DNA of 64,000 bases from Harmothoe impar (GCA_947462335.1 OX381714.1:38289360-38353359); one strand, 5' to 3'; positions 1-13,950 are shown, counted from the stretch's first letter. The notes: a model not told the origin generated them from the sequence alone. Numbers and translations are program-made.

Positions 1-1055
1 ATGTGGTTTGTGTTTGGTGGGTGTGGTAAGGATGTGTATAGGCCAACAGGTCGCCGTAACCCTCCCTGACCTATCACAGGTGGGCTAGGGTGAGAAACGC
101 CAGACCTAGTGCTCCTGCTCAGGGTAGGTCAGTCTTAAAGTGCAGAGGCCTGGAAATTGCTCTATCGTATGCTAACCTTTAGGTAGATGAATACTGATAT
201 GCTGATTACCTTAGACTATGAGCTACTCCTTATTGCAGTACATCGTGAGCAGGGCTGTAATCATGAATATATCCCAAACCTGGGGGCAACTGCATGAAAT
301 ATACAACAGTTATATACAGCTCATATGGCAGTAAGGACGGACTGCTGACAGCTTAGTTGCCCTGGCTGGGACACGGCTGTGGATCATGTGTGTACAGCAT
401 CAGTAGTAGTGAGTCAGTATGACTGGGTAATGCTTCAGTAGTAAGAGGTAGTAGCAGTAGCAATGAGCGCGGAGTATAGGGAGCCTCCACCTATCCTATA
501 ATGAGCAGCTCATCGAAACCTTATACAAAAAGGAAGCCCCTAAGTACTGCTCCTCCAGTGGCTACTAGGGCCTCGTAGTATCCTCCCTGTGCTATGGTTG
601 AGGCTCTGAGTTAACTGAATGCAGGGTAGCCAACAGTAGCAGTGTCAACGGGAGACGGTGAATCCGCTTCTCCCTCGTGAGCTGCTCCCTAAACCTTCTA
701 CACAGGACTTCTTATGAGCCTCCTGGTGCAGAAGGGAGTCCAGCAGCCCTCTGCTCCTCACCCTCCTCCTCCAGGCAGTAGTGAATCCGACGTGGGAGGG
801 TTGGTGTTGTAGGTTGTAGGAGGAGGATGCCTTCCTCCATGGCAGGCCCTGGAGCTTTGACTGGCAGGGCCGGGTAGGTCTGGCTGTCTTGAATGGCTGG
901 TTAGGTCTTAACTACTGGCACTCTTGGGGACATTGGCGTCCGCCTCCTTTCGCCATAATTCCTAAGACACCCTTCCTCATGCCCTGCTCCTCCTGACCAG
1001 CTGTGCTCCCGACCAGGCTGTAACTGCCTTCTGCCTGCCTGTTCCCTTCCTCCAG
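1..1055. other. unassigned non-coding DNA
   Basis: I see no gene, RNA or mobile element here. The stretch from about 700 to 1,050 is richer in C and T on the + strand than its surroundings and ends in a pyrimidine tract before an AG at 1054-1055. Open frames on both strands between 900 and 1,480 have no recognisable domain and overlap each other, as expected by chance. Confidence 0.5.
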
Positions 1056-1109
1056 GAGCGGCTGCAGCACGTGCTGGAGGCCGCTGCAGGAGCTGGAGCT
1101 GCCGGCTGG
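1056..1109 (+). other. weak candidate internal exon
   Basis: A long pyrimidine tract ends in CAG at 1053-1055. It is followed by 54 GC-rich bases open in the frame starting ERLQHVLEAAAG, then a GT at 1110. The length is a multiple of three and the peptide is alanine-rich and helix-like. I recognise no family, and such tracts arise by chance, so this is a suggestion only. The open frame continues past the proposed donor to about 1349, so the donor is not forced. Confidence 0.15.
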
Positions 1110-1339
1110 GTGATGGCCTGTAGCCGGTGTGGGTGTCTCTCCCCTGCCTCCCTCCCTGCCGTGTGGAATCAGCAGCACAGGAGCAATGCCTCAGCAGCGC
1201 CCCACCCTCTGCTTCTGCTTGGTGACTCCAGGGGGCAGCACAGCAGGGGGTGTATGGGGAGGGTAATACTGATGGGGTGCAGTGATATATGTATAGGACT
1301 TATTTTCTTAACAGTGCTACTATATATGGGTTGTACGGT

Positions 1340-2655
1340 GGAATCTTGAGGTACTGTTCTAATGAATATAGTAACAGCAGTAATAGTAACATCAGGGTCA
1401 GTATAGAGGAAACAGTAAACATTAGTTAGGGTGGCAAATATAATAGTCCCTCCTTTGTAGAAGATACAAGTAAGCATGCACATAAGGCTAGAACTGTCAG
1501 GAATACCCTAATGACATTTGAAGTGGCATCAGATAACTTCTTGATGCTCTGTAGACCTGTCTCTCATGCCTCTAGCTACACTCTAGGGGATCCTAATTAA
1601 GATTGCATATAGTCTCTGTTTTCTTACAGATGCCTTTAGCACAGAAACACAATTGCCTTTCAGTAGAAGGGGGCTTCAGCGGAGTACTCAGGTGGCTGCC
1701 ACTCCATACTTGTGCAGGTGTGTCTCATACATCAACTCCTGCATAGGTCTTCAATGCAATATGCCCTTTGATATCATGTTACATTGATGCAGCCCTGGCA
1801 AAATACTGCATAGGGCTGCATCAAAGGTTAAATATGCCAAAGGCTGACCTGCCTAAGGATCATCTAACTGATGCAGATATTTCACAGATGGCTTCCTAAT
1901 CCCTTCCATAATGGCTTCCAATTTGCTTTAATTATTTTAGGTGGCTTTCAGAATATTGGTTTTTCTAATTATATTGGTTGCAAATGACACGTTAGATTGT
2001 GAAGGTCCGTATGTTAGTTAGCCTTGTAATTGCTGAAATGTGACTTCTAGGGTGGTCTGTCAGGTTATGATTAGTTCCTTTGGTATTACAGCAGTCTCAT
2101 AGCTGTGCTGCAAGAAAGTAAACCGATAGGGATCAGGTATTTTCAATGTCCTTTTTAATAATGTCACTAGTTGTAATTATTAGTGTTGTAAGCAGTTTTT
2201 AAGCATACTTATTGGCCTAGAACAGAGGCCAAGTTCCCCTATATATATACATCTTACTCTGCTTCTCTTCCTCATGCTTTAGTTCGGCTTGTTCAGAACT
2301 ATTTGTGCTGACGTTTTTTACGTTACGATCAAAGGTGGTTGAGTCCTAGAATATGACCAGATAAACAATACCCCACGTTATTTCTACAACTATCAGTCAG
2401 TCTACACCATGCATGCATCATCTGATGCTCCCGCGGCCTCGGTTTGGTCTCATTTCCGGTAGGAGGGATGGTGGGGGAATGGATTACTGGGTCTCTGCAA
2501 GAAACAAACATAGCCTGATCGCCATTTGTCATGTGCTGACGTTGACGCAGTCCCCTTATCCCAACCGCTCCCTCACGTTGCCTCTACCACCCCCGTACAA
2601 CTGCCATGCAATTCCTATGTTCTTTTACCACTTGGTCTACTAGATACCTTCCACT
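1340..2655. other. unassigned DNA with remnant of a dispersed repeat
   Basis: No gene recognised. At about 1725-1830 there is a diverged copy of a family also seen near 29.1, 31.3, 32.5 and 59.4 kb. It is marked by phrases such as TGCCCTTTG and GATGCAGCCCT. The rest shows no clear structure. Confidence 0.35.
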
Positions 2656-2697
2656 ATGTATCTTTCTATTCAAATACATATACTATGTGTAAATAAA

Positions 2698-2860
<163 letters not shown>

Positions 2861-3130
2861 AACTTTCCCTTATATAAAGCTATTTACACGTTTCATTTGC
2901 ACAGTTATTTTTATTGTGATGTGGCCTTTGTGATCTATAACATTAGTATGATAAAATAGTTTTCCTCCGTTAATGGGCTCAGCTCTTAGCATTTGAATGT
3001 CAGGTCCTTTCAGGGGAATATCTTAACACATAATCTAGGGAAATGCCGAAAGGGCAAATGAAGAAATACAGATACTTTATTCCATGGCAGTTGCTTTTTA
3101 AATAGGGATTATTACACACACACACACAGT

Positions 3131-3337
3131 AGAAGTAGAATCACTGTAACTCTCAAATGGGAGTCCAGCCCCGATCACTGAGGTATCTCTCCCCAGGACT
3201 CTAAAGTGACTCCCAAGCATTATGGAGTCTTAGAATAGGAGTCATTATAGAGTCGTGCTAATGTTAGGGAGTCACTTCAGAGTCCTGATGAGAGTTACCT
3301 CAGTGATCAGGTCGGGAGTCACAGTGATTCTACTTCT
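3131..3337. mobile_element. palindromic MITE, 207 bp
   Basis: The left end AGAAGTAGAATCACTGT is the reverse complement of the right end (ACAGTGATTCTACTTCT). The inverted match continues inward with small changes: the GATCACTGAGGTA and GGACTCT blocks on the left mirror TACCTCAGTGATC and AGAGTCC on the right. The whole element therefore folds into one imperfect hairpin. It has no coding capacity. It is a foldback or MITE-type element; I cannot assign the superfamily and no clear target duplication is visible. Confidence 0.8.
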
Positions 3338-4073
3338 TTTCTTTGTGCATGCAAAGCTTGCATCCTATAGTAAAGTCCATATGAGATTCAGACTGATTCT
3401 GCTATTTTGCGGCCAGTTCAGGTTCATCCTGGTACATTTCACAATTAAGTACATTCTACACAATTATATCCTTCATTATACCGCTGCTCCTGTGAGATAT
3501 TCTATCGATTCAATCACCCCTATCGCTTTGTCCTTATAGTACTAGTTCTAATTTGAGTACCTGACAACATAGATACATCTTCATATATCTATATTCGTCA
3601 GCTTGTTCAGATATATGTTATAGCGCACATAAAAGCTTTTCTGGGGTCTGATATGTGGATATAGCTCACACAATAATACCCCAGTGAGGTTGTCTATGTC
3701 ACCTCAGCTCCCTAGACCATGCCTGTATGACTTCATGTATCACAGCAAGGTCATTATATACGAGCCTCTCTCTGTGCACTAATTGGGAGGGGGTGGGGTT
3801 ATAAACAGTCTCGGATAACTACTCTATAGTACTGTCCACACTACCTTAATGATATCACCACATATGTATTTCAGCATTTGGCAACAGCAACGTAACACTT
3901 TAATAAATACTGAAAAATCTAAATATATTATACCCAAGATATTTATACTTTTGGTACTTTGCTGGTTGTGTTAGTTCTTTAAATGGTATCATTTTAACAC
4001 TTTACACTCTCACTACGTCCATGCTACCAGTTGGAATCCCACCTCTCACCTACCGGAGTGCAGGAGCGAGCAG

Positions 4074-6326
<2,253 letters not shown>

Positions 6327-6405
<79 letters not shown>
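6327..6405. repeat. (TA)n array, right flank of TIR element
   Basis: About 79 uninterrupted bases of TA dinucleotide immediately follow the right TIR of the 4181-6326 element. Confidence 0.97.
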
Positions 6406-6409
<4 letters not shown>

Positions 6410-6809
6410 GTGTACACACCAGTCACAGAAAGTATAGTTGACTATTATTCGTCATAATAAAGCTGATAGATTACTTTTTCTTATTGTTTATCCATAACAT
6501 TTATTAAATTTACAAAGTGCCCTTTTTCAACAGAGTATATGTGACAAAACGTGGGAAAATGTAACATAAGGGGAAAACACCTTTATTTAAGTTCATGTCT
6601 TCAGCTACAATTTGATACTTCAAGCATCAAAATATGTGAAATAGTTGCTGAGAGATGACATCTCAAACATGGGATGGTAGGAACATGTAGGAATTCAGAA
6701 TAGACTGCAATGCGATCACATATCAATCTATTTTCAAATAATCCATATGAATCATAATTGTTAGAAATTAAACCAATAAATGCATATTATTGTACATAGA
6801 TTTGGATCT

Positions 6810-7080
6810 GGTAGGAATATTGGCATTCTGTTTTCAGTTCTGAAGTCCTCATGGATGGGGCAATTGGATAGGGATGATTTTTATTCCAAAAGAATGAATA
6901 TTTGGTTGCCATGGCAACCAAATGTCAACAAATGGGCTAAAAATGGCTAAAAACGTTCTTTTTACCTTCCAAATAGGACCAATTTAGAATGAAAATAGAA
7001 TTTTGATAATAGCTTCAAAAGATTCCTTGGGAAAAGTTAGTCTAAGGTCATTTTCTCCTAAGTATTCACATTTTTAGCTG
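6810..7080. repeat. dispersed repeat, copy 1 (with X-box palindrome)
   Basis: Matches 22451-22690 in the same order and orientation: GGCATTCTGTTTTCAGTT, then CCATGGCAACCA, then AAAACGTTCTTTTT and a CATTCCAAAT-like block. The copies are diverged, perhaps 70 percent by eye. Copy 2 lies within an inverted-repeat element, so this is probably an internal fragment of the same family. Confidence 0.65.
6900..6923. promoter_or_regulatory. perfect 24 bp palindrome with RFX X-box consensus
   Basis: The core GTTGCCATGGCAAC matches the classical palindromic X-box bound by RFX winged-helix factors. The palindrome extends perfectly to 24 bp. No gene is visible nearby, so a regulatory role is not shown; it may simply be part of the repeat family. 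Confidence 0.6.
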
Positions 7081-9018
7081 TATCTCCTGAAATATTATGT
7101 CTAGAGCATTTATGGCTATTCCCCCTAATGTTACGATTTCCCAGGTTTCGTCACATATTTTCTCAAGTAAAATATGCGATGGACGGTCAGTGCATTACTA
7201 TATAGCAACATGTACCAAGGGGAAACCGCTGGGTTCTGTGCCTGTGGCAAAGACCTTTCTGGCACAGCGAAGGTCTGTGCAAAGGCAGCGATCATAGTTT
7301 ATATTGTTGCCTCTCCCAGACATATATTGATTATCAGGATAAGTGACAAATCAGTAGCACAGAAAAGGGTAGGGGACATGTACTGTTGTGTGGAGTAAAT
7401 AATGGCATACCAATAAAACAATGACCCCCCCCCCCCCAAAGAATATATAGCATTGGGATGTAGATTGGGTACCTACACCAAACATATATACGACATGGTT
7501 ATTTCCCCCTTGCACGGGTATCGAACCATTGGGCCCCAGGTAAATAGTACAATGTCTCAATGTTGATTCTAAACCTGCGTGAGTGTCTTTAACTTAATAA
7601 AATGCTTGGGACCATCATTACAGTCATGTGAGTTGCCATTTTTGACAGGAGCGACCTCACGGATAGCCTACAAGCCACTTTTGGTGATGCAGTATTTGTT
7701 TTTGTTTTTGAAATATTATAAACTTACACACCTAATATGATGCTTAATATGATTTGAGACAATAAAGTATTATTGTATCTATATTGAACTGTAAGTAGTA
7801 TATGTGAGAGCTAATGTAAGTGGTATGCCATGGGAGTAATCAACAGAATACACAAATAATGCAAATGAGTGAGTAGCATATGACAAGTAGTATAATACCC
7901 TGGCAAAGAGCGAGTAATTCATGACATATATAGAAGTATTTTCTTATATTAGTACCATACAGTAACTTGGCATGATCATCTTGTGGTGTCCAAGTGATGT
8001 GTTGGTTGTGTTTGGAGAAACGATACCATTTAAAAAACATATATATATACATACTGCAGCCTGAGCTGTGGGTTTCATTCTCTGTCAATCAGCGATTTGA
8101 CAATCACTCACAATATTATTTTGTATCTTTATATCGTGAGGTTATAACCTTACAACGCTTGTTTATAGCAATCTGAGGACACTTGCTCACCACTGACTAA
8201 GGTACGTGAATTTTGATATCGTCATAATCTGAGTACAGTGGTGGAATTGCAGAAACGAGTTCTGGTGGAGAAGATATTTTTGCCATTGCAACTGAGGGAG
8301 GTAAATACACGGACATTGCTCACCCCTCAAGCTTATACTATGATGGATGCTCTGCAATGGAATGCCAACCGCCCACCATGGAATCCGCCCTTTAAATGTA
8401 CATAATACTGTAGGCAATTTGATACCGGAGTCGCTCAACAACAAGGCTATAGTCCGTCCACCCGGCGATGCATCTTCCATATATGCTCCCTATTCCATTC
8501 CCGCTTGTCCTTTCTCCATGTCTCTTTCTCATCTCTCTGCCTCTGTCTCTCTTGCTCCCTGACTGCCTTTCTCTATGTGTTAGTTTCTCCTGATTGTCAT
8601 TCTACAGCTCTCCCTGTCTGTGTCTGTGTCTTTGTCTTTCTTTCTCTGTCCCTCTGTATCTCTGTCCAACTGTCCCTCTGTCATTACTACAAAGTCATTG
8701 CGTTGGGAGAGCATGCTAGAAACCCTCGGAAACACTATTATTCCATACACCGTAGGCTGCAGTACTGCCGAAAAATCAATACATTATCATGTAATAACCC
8801 TTAATTTAGGCTTAATGATGTAGCCCTACCTGGACTGATTAGTGATCTGGTCTATCGATCTAGCTCTAGTCAAAGGGCCTGTTTTATTATTCTGTCGGGG
8901 ATCAGTTTCCATTATACAGAGGTCATGAGAATATTGAAGTGTCCTCATTTGTTAGTCGATTGGAAGTTGTGAATTGATGTGACTATTTGATAATCTGGAA
9001 ATTAACATTGACAGTGAG
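7081..9018. other. unassigned non-coding DNA
   Basis: No gene or mobile element recognised. It holds a C10-type homopolymer near 7427-7437 and a pyrimidine-rich tract of CTCT, TCTG and CCCT at about 8500-8690. Open frames over that tract are low-complexity. Confidence 0.45.
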
Positions 9019-9208
9019 AGTGGTGTTCTCACACGCCTTGAAGGGGCGCGGGAGACGTCACTATTAATCCCATAGGTGGCGACACTCCTCATCTCTACTC
9101 CCCCTACTGGTTCAATTCAGAACCACTCACCTTCCCGGCACTGCCCTGCCGACCATCGTCCTCACTCCTCTTGACCACGTCGGTCACTCAACACCTATTT
9201 ACATTTTC
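9019..9208 (+). repeat. split direct repeat A1
   Basis: Identical over 190 bp to 14266-14455. It is GC-rich and includes GAGACGTCACT. As the 5' end of the element it probably contains or lies next to the promoter. Confidence 0.95.
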
Positions 9209-9550
9209 ATACTCTTGGCGCTACAGGTACTTTTATACAAAAAGTTTTATCAAAATTATTTATCTTAATTCCTGTAAGTTGCCCGGAGCTGCTGGGGGAG
9301 TGAGTCAATTGTCGTGTGTCCACAGTCTACACACACGATGCCGCTGACCAGGAGCTTCTTGGCTCGACACGACTCTTCGCAGCGGTCGGTGCAGAGCGCA
9401 CCGGCGGGGCAGGGTCGTGATGCCGCCAGCACTGAGAGGTCGTCAAACACTCGCAGCTCATAGAGCCGCAGTCGACATTCTACAGCCAGGTCTGCATCTA
9501 CCCCTGACCCTGATATTACGTTCAGAACTGTTGACGAGGCCACAGACTCC

Positions 9551-10675
9551 ATGAGGGGGTCGGTGTCTCGTGCATCATCTCACTCAGTTAGAAATACCAG
9601 CCTCAACGTGAGTGGCGCCTCTGGACGGTCCAGGCGCCGCCATGACACCTTGTCCGACTCGAGGCTGGCGGCCATGGAGGGAGAGGTCAAGGGCTTCCAG
9701 TCTGATATGCTCGACGTCAAACACGAGATGAAAGGAGTCTCATCCCAGCTGGCTGAGATTATTGGCGCACTGAAGCCCCGTCAGGTCGACAGTGCTCCCC
9801 GCGCCACCTCCACGCCAGCTCCACCCCAACGGCAGCAGCGGGCCGGGCCGACCCCCACCGACCATGGGGCCGGTGGGCCTCATGCCGGCCTCCCTGCTCC
9901 AGCTGCCCTCAGACAGCAACATGCCGGCCATGTGGAGGACCAGCTCGCCAGGGAGAACCTACAACACGTCCCCACAGATGGTAAGGCGGAATTCAGATAC
10001 AATATCTTTAATGACCCCCTTCACCTCAAGCCGTACATGTACATTGACAAGCAGGGCTTGTCCACCTTGAAGGCCAAGCTTGACTACCGCACAAAAATGA
10101 CACAGCAGGAGTATATAAACGCTTTTGTGGGCCTCCTCCAGGACCCAAGAGCGTATAAACCCGAAGATTATGACTCCATGGTTGCCCACCTGCATGACGT
10201 CACTACTGACGCCATGTGCCGTGCATGGGGCAATGTCCTAGAGTGGAGTCAGGTAGTCTTCGACTCCGTGGAGTTGAAGAAATATGGGTGGGGTAGTTGG
10301 GCCAAAATTCAAAATGACAGAACCCGCATCTCCTTCACGGGTAATGGGAGGGCAGGGTCACAGCCTGCCTCCCAGTCCGGCCAAAACACAGCCCGCACCA
10401 ACACTCCATGCCCCGACTTCAATGCCCCACGCGGATGTAAGCATAAGAATGATCATGAGGAGCCACCACTGAAGTACATGCATGTGTGTTCATATTGTTT
10501 CTCCAGAGGCAAGCGTCTGGGGCACAACATTCAGGCGTGTAACAGCAAGTATGGTGATCATCACGCTGGAGGAGGGACCGCCCCGCAGCAGGGCCGCGGT
10601 CCTCCCCCAGGGTCACAAAACTTCCCTGGTAACAGCCATCAGCATCCCGCCCAGATGCATCACGCAAAAAACTAG
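9551..10675 (+). CDS. Ngaro-type gag-like protein
   Basis: A 374-residue frame with a true ATG, the first protein of the retrotransposon. Gag-like proteins of this order are thought to bind element RNA and form a cytoplasmic particle. Visible features: a basic serine-rich N-terminus; a probable coiled coil at about 35-75; a proline/alanine-rich linker at 80-125; a conserved-looking globular region at 140-260 containing DPLHLKPYMYID; and two cysteine/histidine clusters. The first is C287, C296, H298, H302 (CCCH-like) and the second C313, C316, H325, C330, a zinc-knuckle variant with a longer C-H gap than retroviral CCHC. The tail is Gly/Gln/His-rich. It ends 17 bases before the next frame opens. 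Assignment rests on position and the zinc motifs. Confidence 0.85.
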   Translation: MRGSVSRASSHSVRNTSLNVSGASGRSRRRHDTLSDSRLAAMEGEVKGFQSDMLDVKHEMKGVSSQLAEIIGALKPRQVDSAPRATSTPAPPQRQQRAGPTPTDHGAGGPHAGLPAPAALRQQHAGHVEDQLARENLQHVPTDGKAEFRYNIFNDPLHLKPYMYIDKQGLSTLKAKLDYRTKMTQQEYINAFVGLLQDPRAYKPEDYDSMVAHLHDVTTDAMCRAWGNVLEWSQVVFDSVELKKYGWGSWAKIQNDRTRISFTGNGRAGSQPASQSGQNTARTNTPCPDFNAPRGCKHKNDHEEPPLKYMHVCSYCFSRGKRLGHNIQACNSKYGDHHAGGGTAPQQGRGPPPGSQNFPGNSHQHPAQMHHAKN

Positions 10676-10692
10676 AAAGCGGCGCCTTTCCT

Positions 10693-13600
10693 GTGTCTAT
10701 AGGTTTGGCGCCCGCCCCTCCCCCGCACAGCGATGTTATTGTTGGCGCACACGTGGCCGCAGCCACGCCACGTGGCCTCCCCGTGTTTGTAAACAACACG
10801 GACCACGTGACGAGTGACGTCATCACGGAATCCCCTCTCGCGCTCCTCGAGACCTGCGAGAACTTAGACGAGATCCAACATGGCGGCATTACGCCTCGTG
10901 TTGTGATTTCGCCCCACTGCAACTCGACAAATGACCTGTTTCATCGCAATATAGACATTTGTCACACCTCTAATACATTCAGCGGGACGACGGGCGATCA
11001 TGCCGTGCATACAGCGGCCGCAGCAGCAACCAGCAGTCCCCCGCCAGCCGACAACACCGCTCGGAGTCAACTGGCGTCTCCCGCCTCTGACCGGCCCGGC
11101 CCGCCTGCTGTCCCCGCCCGCCAGCACACGGCCTCCCCGCCCGTGCCTCCCGTCAACACTGCCGCCCCGGACCGCCCGCCTGCCCCAGCTGCCGAGACAC
11201 ATGTCGCCGTCTCCGCACCAGGTAAGCAGCCTCCATTTGCTGCAATACGTAAGGCATGTGAATCTGACAATTCTCACTCGGGCATTGACATGTCAGCTGG
11301 CGTGTTCAAAGACCATAGAATTCATAACTGGCCCGTCTTTGCTCATCCCGCCCGTGCCCCAGAACTGGCGGCCATTTATTCGGCAGTAAAAGACACTGGT
11401 CTCCCCAACTCAGAAAGTGCTAGGATTCCCCTACCCACCAGTCTCAACCTCCCTGTCTGGGAAAAATACCTCTTTGGTGACCCAGACACGGAACAGTTAC
11501 TCGATTTCATAAAATATGGGTTCCCCATGGGGTACATGGGCCCCACCAGCAATACAAATGGCATCCCAAACCACAAAAGCGCCACCGACTACCCTGTACA
11601 AATCTCTGAGTTTATAACGAAGGAACTGGGTCACGGGGGGATCCTCGGCCCCTTTGACTCCGCCCCCTTCTACCACTGGGCACACATCTCTCCCCTGATG
11701 TCCAGAGAGAAACGGGATACAACTGACAGGAGAGTTATCATTGATATGACCTTCCCAAGGGAGAGTTCCATAAACAGTTACATTATGAAAAACACTGTCC
11801 TCGGGAAAGCTAGAGACCATGCACTCCCCACAATTGACATGTTAGTGTCAGACCTACAACAAATGGGTCCCGGTACATTCATCAGCACGGCGGACGTCAG
11901 CCGTGCCTACAAGAATTTTCTCTGTGACCCACTTGGGTGGCCTCTGCTAGGCCTAAATTGGGAGGGAAAATATTATTGTGACATCACCATGGCCTTTGGC
12001 GCACGTAACAGCAGTTGCCATATGCAGCGAGTCGCTCAGGCAATAGTTAACATTCTCAGGAAGCAAGGTATTCATTGCCATATGTACTTAGACGACCTTG
12101 TTATCTTATCACCCTCCAGGGCCCGAGCAGAGCAAGACTTCAACACAGCCCGGGTCCTCCTCGCTGAGTTGGGCCTCCCTGAGGCCACAAACAAAGCACA
12201 GCCCCCCTCCACTAGCGCCAGGTGGCTTGGGGTTATCATCAACAGCAAGGACATGTCCATCTCTCTGCCCAAGGACAAGCTAGAGGACATACTGGGAAGA
12301 GTGAGTAAGGTTATGTCACGTAGAAGCCTTTCTAAAAGAATGCTGCAATCAATCCTCGGAAAGCTTCTGCACATGGCTAAATGTGTGCGACCCGCTCGCC
12401 TCTTTGTGTCCAAATTGCTCGAGGCACTTAGGGGAATGCGGGGAAAGTACATCTCAGTGAACAGCGAAATGAGGTCAGATCTCTCCTGGTTCCTTAAGTT
12501 TGGCTCTACATGGAACGGGGTGTCCCTCATCACTAACAGGTCACCTGACATCAACATGTATGTAGACGCCTCCCTGTCGGGAATTGGTGGCTCTGACGGC
12601 CACAAGGCGTACGCCATGCAGGTGTGTCATGTCAAAAACCCTGTCAATTGCATAACTGAGCTGGAAGCAGCTAACATTGTGGTTGCCCTAGATACCCTGC
12701 TGGACACTCAGTCTGCTGGGAAGCATGTTCGTATATACTGTGACAATGAGGCCGCGGTCAGTGTCCTCACTTCTGGCCGCGGCAACAACAAAGTGTTACT
12801 TGAATGCGCCAGGGTGGCATGGTTAATCCAGGCCAGACTGGACGTACATATAAGTTATGAGCACATCCCCGGTAAACAAAACATTGTGGCTGATGATCTC
12901 AGTCGCGCACATTTTGACAATGACCCAATCGGGAGAGTGCACTCAATCGCAGAAAACAATCACCTATCAATTGTGCCAGCAAGCCCTGTTGTCTTTGATC
13001 TCATACGGCCATTCATCATTTGCAGATCCGGCCATCGAGTTGCTGCAGCAGGGTGCCACTCAGCGCCAGCACCAAGCACGAGCCCCAGCTACAGTGGCCA
13101 GCCACAAGACGGCAGCGGGCACATTCATAGCCTTCGCGCACATCCTGGGGTTGGACCCAACCCTACTCCCACACAGCTCAGTCTGCGTCTACATAGAGTA
13201 CCTCTCACGCCATCTCAAGGCCCCAGCAACAATATCAAACTATGTCTCACACGCCCGGGTGTTTGTGAGACTGACTGGAGCAGACACGGCAGAGATGTAC
13301 CACCCACGTGTCAGCAGGGCGCTGGACGCCCTGCACAGGAACAAGGAGTATGTGCCAAAGGAAAAGCTGTCAGTACCCATGTCGGTGTTACGTCAGGTTG
13401 TTCTAGGTCTACACCACTCTCCTACAGACAATGCCGTGAGAGCTGCCCTCCTCATTCAGTATTACGCAGCTCTCCGGCCCTCAGAGGTCTGTCCACCATC
13501 AATGACTGCATTCAGCGCTACACACCACCTCACAAGAGGCGACATGCAGTTCAGGGCCATGGACCTGTTAATAACAATCACAGCGGCCAAGAACCTCCAG

Positions 13601-13950
13601 AAAACAGGTCAGGTAAAGAAGGTGCTTCTACAGCCTTCTCCAGACCCACAGTTGTGTGTAGTCAGGGCGGTCAGGCAGGCTTGCATGGATACGCCAACAG
13701 CCAGCCCGACCGACCCCTTACTAATGTTCCAAGACACTCGTCAGCCTCTACCTGCCTCACAAGTCAGGAAGGTGTGGAAGGAGAGGCTGATAAAACTAGG
13801 CATCCAGCCCGACTCATATGTCCTACACGGCCTCAGAGTCGCCGCAGCCACGGAGGCTCACAGAGCAGGAGTCCCGGACGCGCAGATACAGGCCTATGGC
13901 GGGTGGAGGTCCAATGCCCACAGAGTGTACATCAGACCAAAAACAAATAA
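10693..13950 (+). CDS. Ngaro-type reverse transcriptase-RNase H
   Basis: Copies the element RNA and degrades the RNA strand. In this 1,085-codon frame residues 1-180 are Pro/Ala-rich. RT motifs follow: RRVIIDMTFP near 346-355, TADVSRAYKN with D401, AFGARNSS at 434-441, and catalytic YLDD at 465-468. RNase H acidic residues are D625 (YVDAS), E656 or E658 (TELEA), D684 (YCDNEAA) and D734/D735 (VADDLSR). The frame opens at a GTG, and its first ATG is at 11290, just upstream of the RT domain. Translation therefore needs that ATG, a shift from gag, or splicing. From about residue 750 the recognisable protein ends, yet the frame stays open for about 1 kb on top of the recombinase gene; that tail looks domain-free. 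Confidence 0.92.
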   Translation: MSIGLAPAPPPHSDVIVGAHVAAATPRGLPVFVNNTDHVTSDVITESPLALLETCENLDEIQHGGITPRVVISPHCNSTNDLFHRNIDICHTSNTFSGTTGDHAVHTAAAAATSSPPPADNTARSQLASPASDRPGPPAVPARQHTASPPVPPVNTAAPDRPPAPAAETHVAVSAPGKQPPFAAIRKACESDNSHSGIDMSAGVFKDHRIHNWPVFAHPARAPELAAIYSAVKDTGLPNSESARIPLPTSLNLPVWEKYLFGDPDTEQLLDFIKYGFPMGYMGPTSNTNGIPNHKSATDYPVQISEFITKELGHGGILGPFDSAPFYHWAHISPLMSREKRDTTDRRVIIDMTFPRESSINSYIMKNTVLGKARDHALPTIDMLVSDLQQMGPGTFISTADVSRAYKNFLCDPLGWPLLGLNWEGKYYCDITMAFGARNSSCHMQRVAQAIVNILRKQGIHCHMYLDDLVILSPSRARAEQDFNTARVLLAELGLPEATNKAQPPSTSARWLGVIINSKDMSISLPKDKLEDILGRVSKVMSRRSLSKRMLQSILGKLLHMAKCVRPARLFVSKLLEALRGMRGKYISVNSEMRSDLSWFLKFGSTWNGVSLITNRSPDINMYVDASLSGIGGSDGHKAYAMQVCHVKNPVNCITELEAANIVVALDTLLDTQSAGKHVRIYCDNEAAVSVLTSGRGNNKVLLECARVAWLIQARLDVHISYEHIPGKQNIVADDLSRAHFDNDPIGRVHSIAENNHLSIVPASPVVFDLIRPFIICRSGHRVAAAGCHSAPAPSTSPSYSGQPQDGSGHIHSLRAHPGVGPNPTPTQLSLRLHRVPLTPSQGPSNNIKLCLTRPGVCETDWSRHGRDVPPTCQQGAGRPAQEQGVCAKGKAVSTHVGVTSGCSRSTPLSYRQCRESCPPHSVLRSSPALRGLSTINDCIQRYTPPHKRRHAVQGHGPVNNNHSGQEPPENRSGKEGASTAFSRPTVVCSQGGQAGLHGYANSQPDRPLTNVPRHSSASTCLTSQEGVEGEADKTRHPARLICPTRPQSRRSHGGSQSRSPGRADTGLWRVEVQCPQSVHQTKNK

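Noticed and set aside
9265..9552. Minus-strand 95-codon frame with several cysteines at the 5' end of the Ngaro element
   Set aside because: Antisense to the leader and gag start of the element. The cysteines alone do not form a clear motif and the element's known genes run the other way.
10419..12617. Long minus-strand frames (up to 181 codons) inside the Ngaro coding region
   Set aside because: Shadows of GC-rich coding sequence on the + strand, where RT motifs are unambiguous.
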